From: CAZOHC01 sp964579845 | Lineage (GTDB): Bacteria > Patescibacteriota > Microgenomatia > Levybacterales > UBA12049 | DNA: 46,966 bases | Reading direction: 5' to 3' | Assembly (NCBI GenBank): GCA_964579845.1 | Contig: CAZOHC010000004.1 | Coordinates: 1 to 46,966, forward strand | In this document: piece by piece, positions 22,830-30,735 of the stretch | Layout: each line of letters opens with the position of its first letter | Numbering within the stretch: the stretch's first letter is position 1 | Notes under the pieces: generated by a model | Databases searched by the model: none | What the model was told of the DNA's origin: nothing | What the model saw: only the letters and a program-made list of their open reading frames with translations | Made by a program: the position numbers and the translations under genes

Positions 22830-25800
22830 CTAACTCGCAGATGTGCCGGCAGACATCGCATTTCCCGTTCCTGCTGGAGGAGGAGGCGTCTGTTCAGTCG
22901 GAGGATTAGCAGAGCCAGCAGGTTCTTGCGGCTTTACAGAGTCAGATGAAACCAGCGAAAGCGGATCAAACGGTTGTTCGACAGGAGTCTGTGCAGTTTG
23001 GCCGAGGAGTGACTCGACACCGGCCGGAACATCCGCAGGATTTACCTGCTGTGCATTCGGGACTGCCATCGCATCGCCTGCGCCTCCCGGTTGTGTCGGC
23101 TGGTTCGGATCAACAGGAGGTACTTCCTGAGGGTTTGTACCATCTCCTTCAGGACCATCTGTAGCCGGCTGTGCAGCCTGATCTGGTGATGCCGCACCCT
23201 CATCGGGACTGCCTGCAGCAGGAGCTGCTTGTTGCTCAGTACTCTGGGTGTTCTCTTCGTCTGCTGTTCCTTTTTCTTTATCTTTCAGACTTTGTGGTGA
23301 CTTTGTAAAGAGATACTCATTTTTCTGATCATCATAATCTATGACGATGATATCGCCGGCACTGAACGTTTTACCGATAATCAGCACTGCGATCGGATTT
23401 TCAATTGAGGTCTGTATTAACCTTCGAAGCGGTCTCGCACCGTACATCGGATCATACCCTTCTTTAGCCAACTGCTGCAGGCCTTTATTCGTAATCTGCA
23501 CTCCAAAGCCCTGTTCTTTCAATAGTTTCGCTGTCTTCTTAATGCCAAGTTTGGCTATGCCTGCCATATCCCGTCGTCTGAGCGGTTTGAAGATCACGAT
23601 ATCATCAAAACGGTTAAGCAGTTCTGGTCGGAAGAATTTGCGAAGCTCATCATTGATCTTCCCTGATAGTTCTTCATAATCTTTATCTTCCTGCTCTTCT
23701 GTCTTCTCGGCGTGCTTGTCATCCTCTCCCAGTTTCTGAACAATCATCGCACTGCCGATGTTTGAAGTACAGATAACAATCGTGTTCTTAAATGAGATCG
23801 TGTTGCCTTTATTATCCGTCAACCGACCGTCCTCAAGCAGCTGGAGCAGGATGTTAAAGACATCAGGGTGAGCTTTTTCTACCTCGTCCAGAAGAACGAT
23901 AGAATACGGTTTGGCACGGACAGCTTCGGTTAACTGACCACCTTCTTCATAGCCGACATAGCCGGGAGGAGCACCGATGAGCTTTGCAACTTCGTGCTTT
24001 TCCATATACTCAGACATGTCAAGTCTGATGATCGCATCATCACGACCGAAGAGAATCTCAGACAATGTTTTCGCGAGCTCAGTTTTACCGGTACCTGACG
24101 GTCCGAGGAAGATAAATGAGGCAATCGGCCTTGCACCGCTGGCCAACCCGATCCGGCCTCGCCTGACTGCTTCTGAGACAGCTGTTACTGCATGTTCCTG
24201 ATCAATCAGCCGCTGATGAATTCTATCTTCAAGTTCCAGTAATTTCTTTCCTTCATCTTCCGTCAGTTTCGTCACAGGAATCCCGGTCCAACTTGCGACT
24301 ACTTTCTCGATATCTTTCTTCCGCACTTCATTCCCGTGCTCACCAACATGTTCTTCACTTGTTCCACCGTACTGTTCAGCTAGGGTCTTCTCTTTGACAT
24401 CATCGTTCAGATCGGTAATACCTGTTCCGTCAATAGCCTCATCAGCCTTTTTCTCGCCATCTGAGCCTTCTGCTTTCGCCGCCCCATCTGCAGGAGCTGC
24501 ATCCTGTGACTCAGCCTGCTGAGGAGCTTCTGCTAAAGCAGCAGGTGGTGATTGATCGGAAGCTCCTGCCTGCTGATCAGTCCCTAGTGTCTGGGAGAGA
24601 ACATTGTCTGTTGTCTGTGCGTTCACGCTCTGCGGGTTTTCCAGTTGTCCCTCTGCCGGTGGTTGCTGGCCCTGCGGTGCCTGAGCAGTCTCACCTGGTG
24701 CTAACGGAGCACTCTGTTGTTGCGTCTGATCCTGAGGCGCACTTCCCTGAGCTGTCGATGCACCAGTCCCGTCAGGTGTAGGAGTCTCACCCTGCTGCTG
24801 TTCTGTCTGAGGAGCAGAAGCTTCTGCTACCTTTGCTGTCTCTTCTCCTGCTTGTAACGGTGCCTCTTCATCTTTCTCATCAGCGAGAACCTCAGCACCT
24901 TTCTCCGCACGGGCTTGAGCGAGTTTTACCTCAGCTGCAGCTTCATCCAAGAGATCGACTGCTTTATCCGGAAGGTAACGCTCCCCGATATACTTTTTCG
25001 ACAGTTTCACTGATGCTTCAAGCGCTTCATTCGTAATTACGACATTGTGGTATTTTTCATACTTCGGCCGCAGCACCTCAAGCATTTTCATTGCTGTTTC
25101 CTCATCAGGCTCTTCTGCAATAATCGGCTGGAAACGTCGTTCAAATGCTTTATCTTTTTCGAAGTATTTCCGGTACTCAGCAGTCGTCGTCGTACCGATA
25201 ATCTGGAAATGTCCACGAGCCAGATGCGGTTTAATGATGTTTGAAGCATCCATCGCTCCGCCGTCTCCGCCGGCCCCGATTAATGTATGAATCTCATCAA
25301 TAAACAGAATTACCTGTCCCTGCTGAGCCATAGCGTCTTTGATAACTTCACGGAGTCTCTCTTCGAATTCCCCACGTTTTGACGCACCTGCAACGAGCGA
25401 GGAGACATCAAGTTGTATAATTCTCCGTTTCCCGAGATCAGAAGGCACCGTTCCCTGCACTATTTGCTGTGCCAAGCCTTCGATAATCGCAGTCTTACCC
25501 ACACCTGCCTCACCAATAATAATCGGATTATTCTTCGTTCGTCGAAGCAGAATATGTACCAGACGCTCAACTTCTTTTTCACGACCGACGACCGGATCCA
25601 GCTTCCCGGCAGCTGCTTCACTCGTCAGGTCTATCCCGTATTTCTCAAGNNNNNNNNNNTCAAGCGAGGATTTTTTTCCGACACTGTATTCGCTGGATTT
25701 TTGCAGCTTCTCATCCAGTTGCTCTTTACTGACACCTTCTGCCTTGAGGTATTCAGCCAGCTTCGGATTAACCGTGTAAATAGCGAGAAGCATATCGAGC

Positions 25801-26354
25801 GGCTCAACAAAGCCGACACCCCGACCTTTTGCATTCCTATATGCTTGCTCGAATATCTGTACAGAATCATTACTGAGGGTCGGTTGTCCGGTGGCTTGCT
25901 GGGAAACTTCTTTCTGCTGAAGATCGCGCGAAATTTTGGCGACATCAACGGAGAACTGATCTAAGATCTGAAAAATCCCTTCATCATACAGCATCCCGAG
26001 CAGGATCTGTTCAGGCTCTATATACTGTTGTTTTTTACGAACTGCCTCTTTATGAGCGTTTTGGAGAATCTGTGTTGTTCTGGTGTCTAAATGAGACAAA
26101 GCAGACAGGTTCTGTCTGAGCGCAGGATCCATCTTACTTCCGCCTATATCTGCAGCAGGCTGAGCAGGAGCCGGCGACGCATCAACAGGAGGAGGAGTAG
26201 CAACAGGCTGCGTGTTCCCGCCTGTCGGTGGCGGAACAGGAACCGCTGACTGCGTCGTAGTATCTGCTTGTCCGGGAGCCATACCACCCTGATCAACAGG
26301 AGGTACAGGTGCTTGCGGCATATCTTTTTTTGATCCGAACAGGTTTCCTAACAT
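22830..26354 (-). CDS. clpB: ClpB/ClpC-like AAA+ ATPase with large disordered insertions
   Basis: A ~1170-aa Clp ATPase. Order: Pro/Gln-rich N-terminus (1-75), double Clp-N repeat (~80-220), NBD1 with Walker A GEAGVGKT (281-288) and Walker B VILFIDEIH (348-356), then at the place of the coiled-coil M domain a ~190-residue disordered Ala, Gln, Pro, Glu-rich stretch (~485-675), NBD2 with GPSGTGKT (751-758), pore loop GYVGYEEGG and sensor-2 GARPLRR, and a ~140-residue disordered tail. Sensor-1 (TSNIG) is not followed by a (L/I/V)GF loop, so ClpP binding is not expected. A 10-N gap sits near residue 232. Protein unfolding or disaggregation is the likely role. The upstream leader contains a small hairpin and a GGGAG ribosome binding site. 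Confidence 0.9.
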   Translation of the reverse strand: MLGNLFGSKKDMPQAPVPPVDQGGMAPGQADTTTQSAVPVPPPTGGNTQPVATPPPVDASPAPAQPAADIGGSKMDPALRQNLSALSHLDTRTTQILQNAHKEAVRKKQQYIEPEQILLGMLYDEGIFQILDQFSVDVAKISRDLQQKEVSQQATGQPTLSNDSVQIFEQAYRNAKGRGVGFVEPLDMLLAIYTVNPKLAEYLKAEGVSKEQLDEKLQKSSEYSVGKKSSLXXXXLEKYGIDLTSEAAAGKLDPVVGREKEVERLVHILLRRTKNNPIIIGEAGVGKTAIIEGLAQQIVQGTVPSDLGKRRIIQLDVSSLVAGASKRGEFEERLREVIKDAMAQQGQVILFIDEIHTLIGAGGDGGAMDASNIIKPHLARGHFQIIGTTTTAEYRKYFEKDKAFERRFQPIIAEEPDEETAMKMLEVLRPKYEKYHNVVITNEALEASVKLSKKYIGERYLPDKAVDLLDEAAAEVKLAQARAEKGAEVLADEKDEEAPLQAGEETAKVAEASAPQTEQQQGETPTPDGTGASTAQGSAPQDQTQQQSAPLAPGETAQAPQGQQPPAEGQLENPQSVNAQTTDNVLSQTLGTDQQAGASDQSPPAALAEAPQQAESQDAAPADGAAKAEGSDGEKKADEAIDGTGITDLNDDVKEKTLAEQYGGTSEEHVGEHGNEVRKKDIEKVVASWTGIPVTKLTEDEGKKLLELEDRIHQRLIDQEHAVTAVSEAVRRGRIGLASGARPIASFIFLGPSGTGKTELAKTLSEILFGRDDAIIRLDMSEYMEKHEVAKLIGAPPGYVGYEEGGQLTEAVRAKPYSIVLLDEVEKAHPDVFNILLQLLEDGRLTDNKGNTISFKNTIVICTSNIGSAMIVQKLGEDDKHAEKTEEQEDKDYEELSGKINDELRKFFRPELLNRFDDIVIFKPLRRRDMAGIAKLGIKKTAKLLKEQGFGVQITNKGLQQLAKEGYDPMYGARPLRRLIQTSIENPIAVLIIGKTFSAGDIIVIDYDDQKNEYLFTKSPQSLKDKEKGTADEENTQSTEQQAAPAAGSPDEGAASPDQAAQPATDGPEGDGTNPQEVPPVDPNQPTQPGGAGDAMAVPNAQQVNPADVPAGVESLLGQTAQTPVEQPFDPLSLVSSDSVKPQEPAGSANPPTEQTPPPPAGTGNAMSAGTSAS
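25645..25664. other. 10-N scaffold gap with repeated flanks inside the Clp gene
   Basis: N run at 25650-25659 flanked on both sides by TCAAG. Overlapping the two copies keeps the reading frame and gives SSLEKYGIDLT, which fits the Clp-N to NBD1 junction of the family. The gap is therefore probably spurious and the protein five residues shorter than the literal translation. Confidence 0.7.
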
Positions 26355-26386
26355 ATGGACAGCTCCCTCAAACGAAGAGGGTCTAG

Positions 26387-26392
26387 ATTATA
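26387..26392 (-). promoter_or_regulatory. -10 element of the large clp gene
   Basis: A perfect TATAAT on the minus strand, 32 bases before the ATG at 26354. The best -35 (TTGTAC) is 20 nt away, which is long, so the match rests mainly on the -10. The leader carries CCCTC/GAGGG as a five-base-pair hairpin, possibly regulatory, overlapping the ribosome binding site region. Confidence 0.45.
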
Positions 26393-26446
26393 GTAACAAG
26401 AATACGTGTTGTGTACAAGTGTATCTTTCACAAGCATAACAATACG

Positions 26447-28990
26447 TTACTCTTTCTTCTCAAGCTCTTCAAGTTCTTTCGGTCCTTCAGGTTCATCGGC
26501 AAGATCTTTTAAGGCAGGCTTCTCTGCTTCCTCAGACTCCAAAGGCGCTACCGGCTGCTCGGTCTGAGAAGGAGTGTCATCACCGGGGAAGAATGACTCC
26601 TCAGGTGTTTCCGAAAGCTCACGAGCACCGCCAGGCGCGTTCTGCCCTTCAGGCATAGGAAGTTCAGCCGATAATGTCTGAGATTTAGCCTGCTCAGTTT
26701 CTGTGCTTCGGGTTGCCTCAACATGACTTTCTTCTTCCTCTTCTTTTGCTTTCACCTGTTCCAGTGAATCTGTAGCTGCCTGTTTCTTCGCTTTCAGATA
26801 CGCGACGATCTCAGGGAGCGTAAATCCTCCCATCATGAGGAACGGAAGAATTGTCGAGACTGAGTGGAGCCCCTGCTCGACGACATCAGCATCACTTGAT
26901 GAAAGCATATTAATTGTCTGGGTGATCTGATTAATATCATCCTGGATCCACTGCGTTCTGGTAACATTTGCCTTATCGAGGTTCTGAGGGACTTCCATTG
27001 TCTGGTAATTCTTGGTCCACATTTTCCGGACCGCTTCATAATCTTCCAAGCTGACAGTCTGCACATTGTTCTGAGCCGGAAGTGCTGTCGGCTTCGTCTC
27101 TTCGTCAACAAATGCGACCAGCTGCTTCGCCAGCTCATTTCCTTTTTGTTTTTCTTCAACCAAGGTTTCTTTCAGTTTCGCGATCTCAGCTTTCTGAGCC
27201 TCAGGAGTTTCTGTCTGAGCAATTGTTGCAATCTTCTGGAGTGTCTGTGTCGCGAACTGATTCCCTTCCTGGCTGGCTTTCGTAAATGCCTGGTGAATCG
27301 TGTTGAATCGCTGCTTGTCGACCAGGTTCGTAATCGATTCCGGTCTGGAGATCTTCGAGAACGTTTCTTTGATATGGTTCGTAACCTGTGAAGTCGTCAT
27401 ATTGACGACGTTCATCGTATGGGAAGCGTTCATGATTGTTGACGCCATGATATTCCCTGACTGACTCTCTTTCACTAACCTATCGCGTAGCTCATTAAAG
27501 CGGGCTTTCTCAGTGGTATTGGTAATTGTACTGACATTACTAAGCTTCCCAAGCGTTTCTTTGACTCGTGATATTTCATGAATCTGGCTCGATTTGTTCG
27601 AAGTAATAGCAGAGTCAAATCGCGCCACATCCCGAAGTGTCGGAACAGAGAGGTTCGCCATTCTGAGCGTTTGTACATGAGCAGGCATCGGCTTAATATT
27701 GAGCGTCGGCTGCTTATAGACTGCAGTTGTCTCAGTCGGTATCGTCCGCGCGAGACCTGTTCCGGCAGGAGGCGGTGGCGGAATAACAGGCTTCTTCATC
27801 GGAGGAATATCAGGCCCAGGTTTCCGAGGAGGAACCGGCGGCGGGGATGCAGGTGGAGTCGGTGCTTTCGGACGCCTAGCCCAACCCATTAAACCTTTAA
27901 AAGCAGGACTTTCTGCATAATTGTAGTTCATCGCATACTCGAGGAAAATCTGCAAAAGTACCCAAGGTAGCAGTATAACCATCCATAACATCAGCAGTGC
28001 GATAACATACTGAGCAAAAGTATCCACCACATTCGCGCTATTTGTCAGATGCAGTACCTGACTCGGCCCACCGATCAGAATACTGGTCGCAGTCGGATAC
28101 ACAATACTGTCTGAAATCCCGGTTCTACTCCAATCAAAGTTCTGTGGAATACCTGCACGCCAGAGATGGACGAGGCCTGACAGGAATATCGCAAAAAGCG
28201 GTGCATACATGAGCCACCTGAAGAACTCGCCGATCCAGATTTTTCCGGTATTCCTTACCGGATAGTACAATAAGAGTAGCGGGAAAACCGGTGAGAGAAT
28301 AATAAAAAACCAAAGAATGATTTTACGAACAAAGAGTGTTCCGACCATCGCGAAATAGGTAAAGGCAGTAAGTTTTACTAATAGTAAGTTGATAAACGCT
28401 GATTCCTGGTATTCTTCACCGACTAACCGATACCCGATAAATTCTTCATATTCCCAATCGATGAAGAACAGGTCTGCCTGAGAGATACATGAGGGCGGAC
28501 ACGGTTCGTTCGGAGCAGCAGGATTACGCAGAAAAAATCCCTGAATCAGATCTGTCGTCTGATATAAAAGCGAAAGCAGCGAGAAAGAGAATGTAACGAG
28601 CAGGACAATTGCAAAAAACCGGGGAATAAATCGCATCGCCGACAAACTCTTCCCACGGGTCGCGATCAGGATAAACGCTGTCGCGATCACGAAGAGGATA
28701 AATAACGCGTAAATGATGTTACGAATAATGAGCCAGAATGATTCTAAGGGACTGGTTTGTCCTTGTGCGGTAAACGTCCATCGATAGTCATGGAGTGTCC
28801 AGTTCAGGAGATCTTTTGACCTTGCAGCATTTTTTCCGGTAAACGTTACTTCAGGATCCACTACCCAGGTACCGCCTGTCGGCATTCTCTCAACCTGCTG
28901 GGCTGACACATCAGGAACCGCCATACTGAAAACTGAAAGCGAGAGCAGAACACCGATGATGATTGAGAACATGAGCAGAAACTTTTTCAT
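26447..28990 (-). CDS. VirB6/TrbL-like polytopic membrane protein with long cytoplasmic helical tail
   Basis: An 847-aa protein with a cleavable-looking signal sequence (1-31, ending VSA-QQ), a short external segment and about six to seven membrane helices (~85-110, ~120-145, ~195-260, ~275-290, ~325-355), followed by a Pro-rich hinge (PPPVPPRKPGPD, ~385-415), a long helical region (~430-650) with Asn, Thr, Lys repeats, another short hydrophobic stretch, and an acidic Glu/Pro-rich tail. This is the layout of type IV secretion inner-membrane channel subunits of the VirB6/TrbL group. It starts one base after the stop of the VirB2-like gene. No other secretion genes (VirB4, VirD4) are in the window. 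Confidence 0.65.
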   Translation of the reverse strand: MKKFLLMFSIIIGVLLSLSVFSMAVPDVSAQQVERMPTGGTWVVDPEVTFTGKNAARSKDLLNWTLHDYRWTFTAQGQTSPLESFWLIIRNIIYALFILFVIATAFILIATRGKSLSAMRFIPRFFAIVLLVTFSFSLLSLLYQTTDLIQGFFLRNPAAPNEPCPPSCISQADLFFIDWEYEEFIGYRLVGEEYQESAFINLLLVKLTAFTYFAMVGTLFVRKIILWFFIILSPVFPLLLLYYPVRNTGKIWIGEFFRWLMYAPLFAIFLSGLVHLWRAGIPQNFDWSRTGISDSIVYPTATSILIGGPSQVLHLTNSANVVDTFAQYVIALLMLWMVILLPWVLLQIFLEYAMNYNYAESPAFKGLMGWARRPKAPTPPASPPPVPPRKPGPDIPPMKKPVIPPPPPAGTGLARTIPTETTAVYKQPTLNIKPMPAHVQTLRMANLSVPTLRDVARFDSAITSNKSSQIHEISRVKETLGKLSNVSTITNTTEKARFNELRDRLVKESQSGNIMASTIMNASHTMNVVNMTTSQVTNHIKETFSKISRPESITNLVDKQRFNTIHQAFTKASQEGNQFATQTLQKIATIAQTETPEAQKAEIAKLKETLVEEKQKGNELAKQLVAFVDEETKPTALPAQNNVQTVSLEDYEAVRKMWTKNYQTMEVPQNLDKANVTRTQWIQDDINQITQTINMLSSSDADVVEQGLHSVSTILPFLMMGGFTLPEIVAYLKAKKQAATDSLEQVKAKEEEEESHVEATRSTETEQAKSQTLSAELPMPEGQNAPGGARELSETPEESFFPGDDTPSQTEQPVAPLESEEAEKPALKDLADEPEGPKELEELEKKE

Positions 28991-28993
28991 TTA

Positions 28994-29449
28994 TTACCTT
29001 TCGAACCCAGGAACACGAAGAATATCGATCAGGATTACCTCGATAAAGACATATCCGAAAATCGCGAGCAACAAGCCGAACAATGCATAAAAGATATACG
29101 TCTTCCCATTACGAAGCTGTATAGGATTTCCTTGTGACGTGAGCATGAGATATCCTCCGATAATGATAAAGATCAGAGATAACCCTCCTATCATACCCAG
29201 GCCATAGGTATAGTACTGTGCTGCGAATCCTGCCGGATCTTTGGGAATACATCCGATCTCAGTCTGTGCGCCTTCTCCCCGAGGAGTATCACATTTAGCC
29301 GTATCGACAGCAGCAGAGACAGCAGGAACAGGGAGTACGATAAAACTGAAGAGGAAGAATAAAAGCGAGATGAACAGGCTGAGTTTTGTCAATGAAAACG
29401 AAGAACCCACGAAACCGGCCACTTCTCTGAGCAGATGAGAATGTATCAT
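28994..29449 (-). CDS. VirB2/TrbC-like pilin-type small membrane protein
   Basis: A 151-aa protein with a signal sequence (~20-47, ending VSAAVD), an external segment with two Cys (AKCDTPRG, IGCIPKD) and two membrane helices (~80-104 and ~118-143) joined by a short loop (SQGNPIQLRNGK). This resembles the cyclised or inserted pilin subunits (VirB2/TrbC) that commonly accompany VirB6 homologs in CPR genomes. The two genes are adjacent and almost touching, so they are probably cotranscribed. Whether they belong to DNA uptake, conjugation or a pilus cannot be told here. Confidence 0.65.
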   Translation of the reverse strand: MIHSHLLREVAGFVGSSFSLTKLSLFISLLFFLFSFIVLPVPAVSAAVDTAKCDTPRGEGAQTEIGCIPKDPAGFAAQYYTYGLGMIGGLSLIFIIIGGYLMLTSQGNPIQLRNGKTYIFYALFGLLLAIFGYVFIEVILIDILRVPGFER

Positions 29450-29507
29450 ACTACTATCATCGTAGCACAGTCGGGGATTTGTATGTCAATAGAAGCTGAG
29501 TAGAATA

Positions 29508-30404
29508 TTAGAACCAGCCCTTTTTATTTTTCTTACCCTCAGTTTTCAGTTCTTCCAGGAGTTCTTTCTGTCTCTTATTGAGTGATTTCGGAACAGTTAC
29601 TTTGATACGAACGTAGTGATCACCTTTCCCGCTGCCTCTGAGATACGGAACACCCTTTCCTGAGAGTCTGATGAGCGTGTTCGGCTGCGTTCCGGCCGGA
29701 ATACTTATTTTTACATCCCCTTGCACTGTTTTGACAGTTAATTCTTCACCGAGTGCTGCTTGTGGGAACGACAGCTCTTCCTCTGAGACGATATCATAGC
29801 CTTCTCGCTGAAACGTCTTATGCGGCGTGACATCGATGAGCACATCATAGGTATCGAAGCGAATTCGTGATCCTGAATTCACCCCTGCCGGGATCTTAAT
29901 TTTCTGAGACTTACCATCTATTGTTACAGACTTTTCAACACCTTTCACCGCTTCCATGAAATCAATCCGCACTGAATACATCGGCCGTCTGGCTCGCTGA
30001 CCGAACGGAGAAGCACCGCCGAAAAACTGTTCAAAGATCTCAAACGGATCAGAAAATCCGCCGAAATCGAATTCCTGTCCCTGACCGTTCGTGCTATAGG
30101 TATAACTGAACGGACCGTACTGCCCGCCTCCGAATGGGTTACCGCCACCGAACGGATTGCCGCCACCCATACCGCCTTGTTCAAAAGCAGCAGCACCGTA
30201 TTGGTCATACATCTGCTTTTTCTGCGGATCAGAGAGAATTTCATAGGCTTTCGTAATCTCTTTAAACTTTTGCTCACCTTCTTTTGTTTTATTCCTGTCA
30301 GGATGATACTGCAGCGCAAGTTTACGATACGCCTTTTTAATCTCATCTGCAGAGGCAGTTTTTGTTACCCCCAGTAATGTATAGTAGTCTTGTGTATTTG
30401 CCAT
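29508..30404 (-). CDS. dnaJ: DnaJ/CbpA-type co-chaperone without zinc finger
   Basis: A 298-aa J-domain protein: J domain (residues 6-70) with HPD at 34-36, Gly/Phe-rich linker (~75-110, GGMGGGNPFGGGNPFGGG) and two C-terminal beta domains (~140-290). The CxxCxGxG zinc modules of type I DnaJ are absent, so it is a type II (CbpA-like) protein. It delivers clients to DnaK and stimulates its ATPase. A -10 box precedes it, so it may be expressed both from the hrcA promoter and from its own. Confidence 0.94.
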   Translation of the reverse strand: MANTQDYYTLLGVTKTASADEIKKAYRKLALQYHPDRNKTKEGEQKFKEITKAYEILSDPQKKQMYDQYGAAAFEQGGMGGGNPFGGGNPFGGGQYGPFSYTYSTNGQGQEFDFGGFSDPFEIFEQFFGGASPFGQRARRPMYSVRIDFMEAVKGVEKSVTIDGKSQKIKIPAGVNSGSRIRFDTYDVLIDVTPHKTFQREGYDIVSEEELSFPQAALGEELTVKTVQGDVKISIPAGTQPNTLIRLSGKGVPYLRGSGKGDHYVRIKVTVPKSLNKRQKELLEELKTEGKKNKKGWF

Positions 30405-30427
30405 AGTTATTATCTCGAATGATACCT

Positions 30428-30433
30428 ATTATA
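30428..30433 (-). promoter_or_regulatory. Possible -10 element for dnaJ
   Basis: Minus strand TATAAT preceded by TAG, 23 bases before the ATG. No convincing -35 at 16-18 nt. It sits in the 52-base gap between the small gene and dnaJ. Confidence 0.35.
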
Positions 30434-30456
30434 CTAAAAAGGTGCACGGAGTGTTT

Positions 30457-30735
30457 TCAAAAAGGTAACTCTTCATCGCAGGGGACATCTTGTTCTCCGG
30501 CGTTTTTTTCTTCAAAAATTGTTGTTCCCACTGAGACGTTCTGTTCCGGATGAATCAATCCTAGCTCGAGTTGAATTGCCTTTCTTCTGGAATAGAGTTC
30601 AGCGGGCATATATCCCAGCTGGATATAGTCCTCAAGCTTATCTGTTACATCATCGAGCTCTGAGAATAACTGTGAACGAGGTTTTGAGGAAGGCTGCGTA
30701 TCTTTATGTGAACGGAATTCATTATTTTCCGTCAT
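30457..30735 (-). CDS. Small acidic protein between dnaK and dnaJ, unknown function
   Basis: A 92-aa soluble protein whose ATG lies 14 bases inside the dnaK 3' end, which implies coupling. A short helical core (ELDDVTDKLEDYIQLGYMPAEL, YSRRKAIQLELGL) is flanked by polar termini. The C-terminus is DEELPF, which resembles the acidic -PF tail by which SSB recruits partners. No OB fold is present, so it is not an SSB. Position inside the chaperone operon suggests a chaperone-linked role, but no family is recognised. Confidence 0.7.
   Translation of the reverse strand: MTENNEFRSHKDTQPSSKPRSQLFSELDDVTDKLEDYIQLGYMPAELYSRRKAIQLELGLIHPEQNVSVGTTIFEEKNAGEQDVPCDEELPF

Noticed and set aside
29459..29489. 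Promoter for the VirB2-like gene (TTGACA and TACGAT).
   Set aside because: Spacer of 19 nt is too long and the -10 is weak; not firm enough to list as a feature.
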